Source: 2-02-FULL-45-10 sp964478235
Lineage (GTDB): Bacteria > Patescibacteriota > Patescibacteriia > Magasanikbacterales > GWA2-37-8
DNA length: 64,000 nt
Assembly (NCBI GenBank): GCA_964478235.1
Contig: CAYZGX010000001.1
Coordinates: 124,001 to 188,000 of the forward strand
Reading direction: 5' to 3'
The position numbers and the translations under genes are program-made. Below, in pieces: positions 41,921-49,481 of this stretch (position 1 is the stretch's first letter; the number at the start of each line of letters is the position of its first letter). The notes under the pieces were generated by a model. The model had not been told where the DNA came from. It searched no databases and was given only the letters and a program-made list of their open reading frames with translations.

Positions 41921-42910
41921 ATGACCAAAAAAATAACCATAACCGAAGACGACCACAGCAAACGCCTCGACATTGTACTTGCTGAGAAGCTCGAAGTGAG
42001 TCGTTCCCAAGTGCAGAAAATGATTGATGCTGAGCAAATCACCGTCAATGGCAAACAACCAAAAAAAGCCGGCGATACCATGAAAGAAGGGTACATCGTT
42101 GTAATTGATGAAAAAAAGGAAACGACCAAAACCGCCAAAAAAAGTCACGTCGTCAACCAACCAATTCCAAGCAAGACTCGTTCCAAAAAAGCTCTAGTTC
42201 CCAAAGTTATCTCCGAAACTCCAGATTTTGTAGTGATTGAAAAACCAGCTGGCCTCTTGGTACACCCTACCCAAGCCGAAGAAGAAAACACTCTCACCAA
42301 CTGGCTCCTCAAACAGTACCCAGAAATTAAAAAAGTCGGCGACGATCCAACTATCCGCCCTGGTATTGTTCATCGCCTCGACAAAGAAGCCTCTGGTCTA
42401 ATGGTTATCGCTCGAACACAAAAAATGTTCGACCACCTCAAAGAGCAATTTAAAAACCGCACCGTCAACAAAGAATATTACGCTTTGGTTCACGACCGTG
42501 TCGAGCGCGACGAAGCGACTATCAATTTTCCGATTGCTCGCAGCGGCAATACCGAACGCATGGCCGCCCGCCCAGCCAATGAAAACGGCCTTGGCGACGA
42601 CGAAAAGGACGCTGTCACCGATTTCATCGCCGAACGTCACTTCAAAAACTTTAGTTTACTTCGCGTCACCATTCATAGCGGGCGCATGCACCAAATTCGT
42701 GTTCATATGCTCGCCTACAACCATCCTATAGTTGGCGACCCACTCTATTTCCAGAAAAAACGTCGTCGCACTTTTGATGAGCGCCTCGGCCGCCTCTTCC
42801 TGCATTCCACCTTACTTAGCTTCACCGATCTGAGCGGTCAAAAGGTCTCTTTTGAATGTGCACTCCCCCAAGAATTGCGAGATTTCTTAGAAACACTCGT
42901 TGTTGTCTAA
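41921..42910 (+). CDS. RluA/RluD-family pseudouridine synthase
   Basis: Isomerises uridines in 23S rRNA. 329 residues: an N-terminal S4 domain (SKRLDIVLAEKLEVSRSQVQKMI), a Lys-rich linker, then the synthase with VVIEKPAGLLVHPT and the catalytic aspartate in GIVHRLDKEASGLMVIA, LVHDRV and GRMHQIRVHM. RluD is the closest type, though the exact site is not readable. Confidence 0.93.
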   Translation: MTKKITITEDDHSKRLDIVLAEKLEVSRSQVQKMIDAEQITVNGKQPKKAGDTMKEGYIVVIDEKKETTKTAKKSHVVNQPIPSKTRSKKALVPKVISETPDFVVIEKPAGLLVHPTQAEEENTLTNWLLKQYPEIKKVGDDPTIRPGIVHRLDKEASGLMVIARTQKMFDHLKEQFKNRTVNKEYYALVHDRVERDEATINFPIARSGNTERMAARPANENGLGDDEKDAVTDFIAERHFKNFSLLRVTIHSGRMHQIRVHMLAYNHPIVGDPLYFQKKRRRTFDERLGRLFLHSTLLSFTDLSGQKVSFECALPQELRDFLETLVVV

Positions 42911-42914
42911 TCCT

Positions 42915-43487
42915 ATGCCCGGCCTTTTTGTTATCATCTCTTCTCCTTCTGGTGGCGGTAAAGATGTTGTTATCAACAGCCTTATCAAACGCCTCCCGAA
43001 GACAACCCGACTCATCACGACCACCACTCGCGAACCTCGCCCCGGCAACAAAGAAGGTGTAGACTATTTTTTCACCACCAAAGATATTTTTGAAAAACGT
43101 ATTGCCAACGGTGATTTTCTCGAATACAACAACTACGCTGGCAACTACTACGGCACGCCAAAAAAATATCTAGAAGAACTCTTAGCTACCAACGATGTCG
43201 TGTTAAGCCAACTCGAGGTCAACGGCAAACACGCCCTCGATAAACTCGGCTTTGCCCACCTAGCCATCTTTATGCTCCCTGACAGCCTCGACAACCTTAA
43301 AAAGCGCATTGAGCGCCGTGGAGGCATCACCCCAGAGGTTATCGCCGAGCGCCTCAAAATAGCCGAACGAGAAATCGCCGCTTCCTCAGATTATGACTAC
43401 CGAATCGTCAATGTGGAAGGGCAATTACCTGAAACTATAGCCAAAATCGAGGAGATTATTACCTCCGAACTAGCCAAACGAGGGTAG
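42915..43487 (+). CDS. gmk: guanylate kinase with unusual P-loop
   Basis: Phosphorylates GMP to GDP. 190 residues from ATG 42915: ISSPSGGGKDVV (P-loop), TTTREPRPGNKEGVDYFF, NGDFLEYNNYAGNYYGTP (GMP-binding), and IERRGGITPEVIAERL (lid). The P-loop residue after the lysine (position 17) is Asp where Ser or Thr normally binds Mg. All GMP-binding motifs are intact, so function is likely kept. Confidence 0.93.
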   Translation: MPGLFVIISSPSGGGKDVVINSLIKRLPKTTRLITTTTREPRPGNKEGVDYFFTTKDIFEKRIANGDFLEYNNYAGNYYGTPKKYLEELLATNDVVLSQLEVNGKHALDKLGFAHLAIFMLPDSLDNLKKRIERRGGITPEVIAERLKIAEREIAASSDYDYRIVNVEGQLPETIAKIEEIITSELAKRG

Positions 43488-43489
43488 GC

Positions 43490-43518
43490 TTGACAAAAAG
43501 CCCACATTTAGCTAGAAT
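43490..43518 (+). promoter_or_regulatory. rplS promoter
   Basis: TTGACA (43490-43495), 17-bp spacer, TAGAAT (43513-43518); it begins 3 nt after the gmk stop. Confidence 0.88.
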
Positions 43519-43547
43519 AGCGTCACTCTATTACTTATCATCGTTTT

Positions 43548-43874
43548 ATGACCGAAGCTACGAAGCAAGTCCTCAAAGCAGGCATGGTGGTCAAAATTCA
43601 CCAAAAAATCAAAGAAACTAACACTAAAGGCGAAGAAAAAGAACGTATCCAGATCTACGAAGGTACGATCATCAACGTTCGCCATGGTAACGAAATTGGC
43701 GCCACCATCACTGTTCGCAAAGTAGCCGACGGTATCGGTGTTGAGCGTATCTTCCCTATCAACGCTCCAGTTATTGCCAAAATCGAAGTTATCAAAACAT
43801 TCGATGTCCGCCGCGCCAACCTCTCCTACCTCCGTGGAGACTTCAAACGCAAAATGAAAGAAACTACTAAATAA
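43548..43874 (+). CDS. rplS: 50S ribosomal protein bL19
   Basis: 108 residues: the basic SH3-like fold with GMVVKIHQKI, RIQIYEGTIINVRHG, ATITVRKVADGIGVERIFPINAPVI and RRANLSYLRG. Normal length. Monocistronic, with its own promoter and terminator. Confidence 0.97.
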   Translation: MTEATKQVLKAGMVVKIHQKIKETNTKGEEKERIQIYEGTIINVRHGNEIGATITVRKVADGIGVERIFPINAPVIAKIEVIKTFDVRRANLSYLRGDFKRKMKETTK

Positions 43875-43882
43875 TCTTCAAC

Positions 43883-43912
43883 AAAAAAACCTGCCAACTG
43901 GCAGGTTTTTTT
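43883..43912. terminator. Bidirectional terminator between rplS and the second uvrA
   Basis: AAAAAAACCTGCC/GGCAGGTTTTTTT, 13 pairs with a 4-nt loop; serves both convergent genes. Confidence 0.95.
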
Positions 43913-43923
43913 GTTATGCTTAT

Positions 43924-46743
43924 TTATAAATATTTCCCGGTCCAACTCTTTTTATTTTTCTTTACTTCAGCCGGGGTGCCTTCGGCGACCACTTCCCCAC
44001 CACCTTTACCGCCTTCTGGGCCCATATCAATCACCCAATCAGCTGAGCGGATAACATCAAGGTTGTGTTCAATCACAAGCACCGAATTACCTTTGGCGAC
44101 CAACTGCGACAACACCTGGAGCAAACGTTTGGTATCTTCAAAATGCAGACCAGTGGTTGGCTCATCAAGAATATATAAAGTATTGCCAGTAGAAGCGCGG
44201 GACAATTCTTGCGCTAATTTAATACGCTGCGCTTCACCGCCCGAAATAGTAGTCGCTGGCTGACCAAGTTCAACGTAGCCGAGACCCACTTCGCGAAGCA
44301 CATTAAGTTTATCAGCAATCGCTGGAAACTCGCTAAAGAAACTATAGGCTTCTTCCACTGTCATCTTGAGGACATCAGCAATATGCTTGTTATGATATTT
44401 AATTTCGAGTGCTTCTTGATTATAGCGCAAACCATTACATTCATTACACTCCACAAACACATCAGCCAAAAACTGCATTGGAATACGAACATAGCCTTCG
44501 CCAGCACACGCTTCACAACGCCCACCTTTTACATTGAAACTAAATTTACCAGCATCATAGGAGCGCATGCGAGCTTCGGTGAGCGAAGCAAACAAATCGC
44601 GAATAAGGGTAAACACACCAGTATAAGTCGCTGGATTGGAACGTGGTGTTCGGCCAATTGGTGACTGGTCGATGGCAATAACTTTATCAATATTAGAAAT
44701 GCCTTTGATACTTTTGTGTGCGCCCGGCTCATCTTTGGCACGATAAAAATACTTAGACAAAGCTTTACTCAAGATATCGATAATCAAAGTAGATTTACCA
44801 GAACCAGACACACCAGTTACCGCCACTAATTTTTGAAGTGGAATCTCCACATCAATATTTTTGAGATTAAACGCCTTAGCCCCAGTAATAATAAGAGATT
44901 TTGGCGGCAATTTAGCTGTCGCCTGTTTCTTTTTGAGACTGCGATATTCTTCGCTAATATCAATACGACCGCTCAAATACTCAGCCGTTAACGATTTTTT
45001 GTTTTTCTTAAACTCAGCCAATGTACCTTGGGCAATAATTGTTCCGCCATAGACACCAGCACCCGGACCAACATCAATGATGTAGTCAGCTTCTTCCATC
45101 ATCGCTGGATCGTGCTCTACCACCAAGACAGAATTGCCTAAATCACGGAGGTATTTAAGTGTTTTAATCAGTTTATCGTTATCACGAGGATGCAAACCAA
45201 CTGACGGCTCATCCAAAATATAAATAACCCCGGTCAAACCAGCTGATAGCTGACTCGCCAAGCGAACACGGGTAACTTCACCACCAGACAAAGTATTCAT
45301 CGAACGACTTAAGTGGAGGTATCCTAAACCAACCTCATCGAGATGTTCCAAACGAGGCATGATTTCTTTGAGCACAGGCTCAACCACTTTAGTTTGAATA
45401 TTTTTACTCACCCCTTCGGTAGCTTTGCTAAAAATTTTCTTAAGAGCGAGCAAACTTTCTTCCACACTCATCGCCGCCATATCAGCAATAGTATATTCAC
45501 CGATTCGAACAGCGAGCGATTCAGCTCGCAAGCGTTTACCTTGGCACACCGGACAAATGCGCTCGCGCATGTATTGCTCAATTTCTTTACGAACGTATTC
45601 AGAGTTAGTCTCCAAATGCTTTTGCATCAAATCTGGAATAACCCCGGCGTAGGCAGCCTTTTTCCCTTCCACCTCATACAGCTCAGAGCCGCTACCATAC
45701 AAAACAATATCCAATACTTTAGCTGGTAAATCACTAATCGGAGTATGAACAGAAAAGCCATACTTATCAGCTACTTTGCTGAGCATTTTCTGATACCAAC
45801 TCTGGTTGCCGGTAATGCGGGTCCACGGCTGAATCGCCCCTTCGGCCAAGGTAAGCTTGGTATTAGGGATAACCAACTGCGGATCAACTTCCATCGTTAC
45901 ACCAAGGCCAGTACAGCGAGGACACGCGCCGTAGGGGCTATTAAAACTAAAACTACGCATGTCGAGGCTCGGCATCACTTTGCCACATTTTGGACACAAA
46001 CCAATAGTGGAAAAAAGTGTTGTCGTTTCATCACTCAAAACACGCACCAAACCGTTAGACAAATCCACCGCTGTTTCAACAGCCTTTGTCGGATCTTCTT
46101 TTTTAATATTAAGGATTTTGCCAACTAATAAATCAACGGTAAACATCTCTGACGCTGGAAACTCCATCTCCACAACTTCATTAATTTTTACCAAATCACC
46201 GTCGATGCGTACCCATTCATAACCTGATTTTTCAATCTTTTCAATCAACTCTTTTTTATCCACCACACCTTCACGAACGAGCGGTGAAAAAATACAAACT
46301 TCTTTACTTTTACGAGCAATCTCACGAACCCGCTCCACAATTTCACCAGTAGAATACAATTTCACTGGAACATGACAATCAGGACAATGCTGAGTACCGA
46401 CACGAGCAAAAAGCAAACGGAGATAGTCATAGATTTCCGTCACCGTACCAACAGTGGAGCGAGGATTTTGAGTAGAAACTTTTTGGTCAATCGCAATGGT
46501 CGGCGACAAACCATCAATTGCGTCAACATCGGGCTTATCTTGCACATCCATAAACTGACGAGCAAACGACGACATTGATTCGGCATAGCGGCGCTGACCT
46601 TCGGCGTAAATAGTGTCAAAAGCTAAACTTGATTTACCTGAACCAGACAAACCAGTGACCACAACTAATTTATTTTTTGGAATATCGATCGAAACGTTTT
46701 TCAGATTATGCACCCGAGCTCCCTTAACTTTAATCATGTCCAT
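43924..46743 (-). CDS. uvrA: excinuclease ABC subunit A (full-length paralog)
   Basis: Second UvrA of the window, 939 residues from ATG 46743, the usual length. Two ABC modules (GLSGSGKSS, GVSGSGKST, LSGGEVTRV and SGGEAQRI, DEPSVGLH and DEPTTGLH), a UvrB-binding region (about 115-235, starting HCPDCHVP) and the full first zinc module: CPRC and CPVC about 115 residues apart. It differs from the compact UvrA at 24.6-27.2 kb mainly there. It lies behind the pilin-like gene by 31 nt, away from uvrB and uvrC. Confidence 0.95.
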   Translation of the reverse strand: MDMIKVKGARVHNLKNVSIDIPKNKLVVVTGLSGSGKSSLAFDTIYAEGQRRYAESMSSFARQFMDVQDKPDVDAIDGLSPTIAIDQKVSTQNPRSTVGTVTEIYDYLRLLFARVGTQHCPDCHVPVKLYSTGEIVERVREIARKSKEVCIFSPLVREGVVDKKELIEKIEKSGYEWVRIDGDLVKINEVVEMEFPASEMFTVDLLVGKILNIKKEDPTKAVETAVDLSNGLVRVLSDETTTLFSTIGLCPKCGKVMPSLDMRSFSFNSPYGACPRCTGLGVTMEVDPQLVIPNTKLTLAEGAIQPWTRITGNQSWYQKMLSKVADKYGFSVHTPISDLPAKVLDIVLYGSGSELYEVEGKKAAYAGVIPDLMQKHLETNSEYVRKEIEQYMRERICPVCQGKRLRAESLAVRIGEYTIADMAAMSVEESLLALKKIFSKATEGVSKNIQTKVVEPVLKEIMPRLEHLDEVGLGYLHLSRSMNTLSGGEVTRVRLASQLSAGLTGVIYILDEPSVGLHPRDNDKLIKTLKYLRDLGNSVLVVEHDPAMMEEADYIIDVGPGAGVYGGTIIAQGTLAEFKKNKKSLTAEYLSGRIDISEEYRSLKKKQATAKLPPKSLIITGAKAFNLKNIDVEIPLQKLVAVTGVSGSGKSTLIIDILSKALSKYFYRAKDEPGAHKSIKGISNIDKVIAIDQSPIGRTPRSNPATYTGVFTLIRDLFASLTEARMRSYDAGKFSFNVKGGRCEACAGEGYVRIPMQFLADVFVECNECNGLRYNQEALEIKYHNKHIADVLKMTVEEAYSFFSEFPAIADKLNVLREVGLGYVELGQPATTISGGEAQRIKLAQELSRASTGNTLYILDEPTTGLHFEDTKRLLQVLSQLVAKGNSVLVIEHNLDVIRSADWVIDMGPEGGKGGGEVVAEGTPAEVKKNKKSWTGKYL

Positions 46744-46774
46744 AACAAACAAAGCTATAAAAAATATACATTAA

Positions 46775-48232
46775 TTATTGAGCATAACTACCTTGCGGGT
46801 AAGTGCCCGAATCATTCACCACAGCCTCAACTGCTGTTCCGTCGAGATCGGCATTAGCCGTAATACCCGAAGGTAGCTGATCAAGCGGGAAATAATCTTT
46901 AATCGTGACTTGTTTATCCCAAACGCCAACCACTGCTGGGCCAGTATGATCTTTGTAACCCACCACAAATCGGGCATCTTTACGGATAGTGTAATTAATA
47001 TCCAACTCCCCGGTCAGGATAAACCCAACCAGCTCACCTTGTGAGCTAGAACACCAATCAGCCGGCCTGTAGGCATCAGTGAGGCTACTAAACATGGTTT
47101 CGTACGTATTAAACGTTCCTCCTTCACGTGTTACCACTTGATATCCTTCAGATCCCCCGCCCCATTCTTCATTGTCACCAATAGTCAGTTTGTTGGTGGC
47201 TGAATTTCGGCACACCCCATAAAAGGTAAAGGCGTTATCATCAAGCCAATCTTTTGAGCCAATATTACTCCAATTGATTGGCAACTTAGCTGCCACCTGA
47301 TCACTAAACGATGTCACCGCAAACCGCAAGAAAAGCTGGCCAGCCTTACAACCATAGCGCATTTTTGCTCCTTCTGGAGTTTTCTTTTGCGGGTCATCAG
47401 CGTCAAGCTCTACACATGACGTACCAGCATTACAAACATTACCAAAACAAGTAGCGTCGCCACCTTCGGTCATGTAAAATCGGTGGCCACAATAAAATTT
47501 AGAGGTTTTAACTTCGCTGTACGGCAGGTCATATTTAATGGAAACATCTGGGGCTGGAATAGCGCTTATCTGATCGGTATATTCGCCAGCAAAATGAAAC
47601 GAGGTAGTATCCGGAGCCCCAGTACAAAACTGCGGAACCATTGCTTGCGGACGAACCATCCAGGTTTGCGGCAAGCGAAACGCCACCAATGTCGGATTAA
47701 CTGTTTGTAAAATAAAATACGAAGAGTACGCGATAAATAACCCAATTAAGGCCCCACCAATCCGACTCTTGGCACTCGAAATCGCTTCAGAATTGCCAGC
47801 CGAGGAGACCCATTGAATACCAGCAACAATAAGCACTAACACTGCCAAAATAGCCGCAATACCAATCGCGTAGGTATAGTTAATTTGTAAAAATTCACCA
47901 ATATTAGAAAATTCACTCTTCCCGCCAAAACTAATTTCTGTTTTGGTTTTACCCGAAGGCAGGCATTTTCCCCATTCACTGTCGCCACTTCCACCTTTAC
48001 AGAGCCCCTCATTGGCTACAAAACCACCAACAGCTTGAGCGTATTCTTTACTACCCGCTTGCAGTTGCGAAAAAGACTTGCCAGCGAGTTGTTGCGCCAC
48101 AATTTCTTGGCAAGCCGAACGTTGCCAACATAAAGCGTTGAACTCTGGAATACTGGTCTCGGCTTTTACGACCGAACCACCAATAAATAATGAAGCGAGG
48201 GTGCACAGGCCAAACACGAAGTGTTTTGACAT
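46775..48232 (-). CDS. VirB2/TrbC-like pilin domain fused to a Cys-rich exported domain
   Basis: 485 residues from ATG 48232. Signal peptide (1-24, ending VKAE), a short Cys-containing segment, then two transmembrane helices (about 121-142 and 149-167) with GIQWVSSAGNSEAISSAKSRIGGALIGL, the pattern of VirB2/TrbC pilins common in Patescibacteria. The remaining 310 residues are an extracytoplasmic domain with about ten cysteines and no recognised family. Such proteins are thought to belong to type IV secretion or surface-filament systems; no other such genes are here. Its frame is open upstream of the promoter, but that part is not coding. Confidence 0.8.
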   Translation of the reverse strand: MSKHFVFGLCTLASLFIGGSVVKAETSIPEFNALCWQRSACQEIVAQQLAGKSFSQLQAGSKEYAQAVGGFVANEGLCKGGSGDSEWGKCLPSGKTKTEISFGGKSEFSNIGEFLQINYTYAIGIAAILAVLVLIVAGIQWVSSAGNSEAISSAKSRIGGALIGLFIAYSSYFILQTVNPTLVAFRLPQTWMVRPQAMVPQFCTGAPDTTSFHFAGEYTDQISAIPAPDVSIKYDLPYSEVKTSKFYCGHRFYMTEGGDATCFGNVCNAGTSCVELDADDPQKKTPEGAKMRYGCKAGQLFLRFAVTSFSDQVAAKLPINWSNIGSKDWLDDNAFTFYGVCRNSATNKLTIGDNEEWGGGSEGYQVVTREGGTFNTYETMFSSLTDAYRPADWCSSSQGELVGFILTGELDINYTIRKDARFVVGYKDHTGPAVVGVWDKQVTIKDYFPLDQLPSGITANADLDGTAVEAVVNDSGTYPQGSYAQ

Positions 48233-48264
48233 ACTGTTTACCAATAAAGAATAACTTTTTGTCG

Positions 48265-48299
48265 CTACAGACTGTAGCACACAAACGAGGTTTTGACAA
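48265..48299 (-). promoter_or_regulatory. Promoter of the pilin-like gene with a palindrome
   Basis: TTGTCA (48299-48294), 17-bp spacer, TACAGT (48276-48271). The -10 is part of the palindrome CTACAG-A-CTGTAG (48265-48277), a possible operator. The 11-mer ACAGTCTGTAG recurs at 53636-53646. Confidence 0.7.
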
Positions 48300-48327
48300 T
48301 GCTGACAGGTAAACCCGAACAATCGCC

Positions 48328-49083
48328 TTATTTATTCAAATAAGACGTGAGGTATTTTTGCCAGACAGTAAAGGGAATGGCTCCTTCTACCTTTTGACCA
48401 TTTACAAAAAATGTCGGTGTTCCCACAACTCCACTACGGACGCCTTCCAAATAATCACGGCGAACTTTTTCGGCCGTTGCTGGATTGTCTAAGCATAATG
48501 TAAGCGGGCTGTACTCCAAATCTACCGCTGTCGCAATAGTATACACAGCTTCATCAGACAACGCTTCAGGGAGGGCTTCTTGATTAGCAAACAACCAATC
48601 GTGGAGCGGCCAATACCTGTTTTGAGCATAAGCACATTCAGCTAGCTCAGCTAATTTGGTAGCTCCCGGATGAAGTGTTTCTACTGGAAAATGACGAGTG
48701 ATATAGGTGACACTGGTGCCATACGAAGACAGCACCTGTTTCATAACCGGCGCCGCAACACGACAATTTGGACATTTAAAATCAATGAATTCAACAATCA
48801 CAATCGGAGCGCCTGGACGGCCAAGCATTGGACTTTTGGAATTATCAAGCTCTACCGACCCAGCCACAGCCGAGGTATGAGGCAAAGCATCAGTAAACTG
48901 CCCACGCCACTCAAGAGCTACTCCCGGGGTGGCGCCATGAGAGATCTGCCACCAATAACGAAGAGTGAACCCAATAATACAAAGAAGGAGGGCGCTAAAC
49001 AAAAAACCAACGACAATGAGGACTATCCCCCACCATCGCTCAAACCATCGTCGTTTTGCTGGCGCCTCACTATCAAACGGCAT
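48328..49083 (-). CDS. membrane-anchored DsbA/BdbD-like thiol oxidoreductase
   Basis: Oxidises cysteines of exported proteins. 251 residues: N-terminal transmembrane helix (about 15-38), a thioredoxin fold with active site CPNC (in EFIDFKCPNCRVAAPV), a helical insertion and the cis-proline loop GVVGTPTFFVNG. It is directly upstream of the Cys-rich pilin-like gene on the same strand, a probable client. A VKOR or DsbB partner is not in the window. Promoter TAGTCA (49131-49126), 17 bp, TATACT (49108-49103). Confidence 0.9.
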   Translation of the reverse strand: MPFDSEAPAKRRWFERWWGIVLIVVGFLFSALLLCIIGFTLRYWWQISHGATPGVALEWRGQFTDALPHTSAVAGSVELDNSKSPMLGRPGAPIVIVEFIDFKCPNCRVAAPVMKQVLSSYGTSVTYITRHFPVETLHPGATKLAELAECAYAQNRYWPLHDWLFANQEALPEALSDEAVYTIATAVDLEYSPLTLCLDNPATAEKVRRDYLEGVRSGVVGTPTFFVNGQKVEGAIPFTVWQKYLTSYLNK

Positions 49084-49144
49084 AAGCTATTTATTAAGGA
49101 GTAGTATAACAAAAAAAGCCTCACCTGACTACTTCTGGTATTCA

Positions 49145-49173
49145 TTGACAAAAAGACAAGCCTTTGGTATACT
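49145..49173 (+). promoter_or_regulatory. secG promoter
   Basis: TTGACA (49145-49150), 17-bp spacer, TATACT (49168-49173), followed by a 32-nt leader without an obvious Shine-Dalgarno. Confidence 0.88.
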
Positions 49174-49211
49174 TCTTTATAAGTTATTAGTTTTGAAAAA
49201 AGGCATTTTAT

Positions 49212-49430
49212 ATGCGTGAAACGATTCTCAACATCACTCAAATTGCTCTGTCATCTGTTTTGATCCTTATTATTGCCCTACAGCAAAAAGGCTCTGGCAT
49301 GGGCGCGCTCCTTGGCGGCTCAAGCAATGTCTATAGCACCAAACGCGGTCTCGACAAGGTGCTCCATATTACCACTATCGTTATTGCAGCTGTTTTCTTG
49401 GCTGTTTCTCTCGCTCGCGTATTCTTCTAA
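49212..49430 (+). CDS. secG: preprotein translocase subunit SecG
   Basis: 72 residues with two transmembrane helices and the typical central ALQQKGSGMGALLGGSSN loop. Accessory SecYEG subunit. It is followed 51 nt later by the peptide-binding protein gene. Confidence 0.93.
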   Translation: MRETILNITQIALSSVLILIIALQQKGSGMGALLGGSSNVYSTKRGLDKVLHITTIVIAAVFLAVSLARVFF

Positions 49431-49481
49431 AGCAGTCGCCACTTCACAGTTGCGACTCATTATTTAGGCTCATGTTTCCAC

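Noticed and set aside
43924..46743. Second UvrA as a UvrA2-type protein lacking the UvrB-binding region
   Set aside because: The segment after the first Walker module keeps about 120 residues of UvrB-binding region, so it is not the shortened UvrA2 class.
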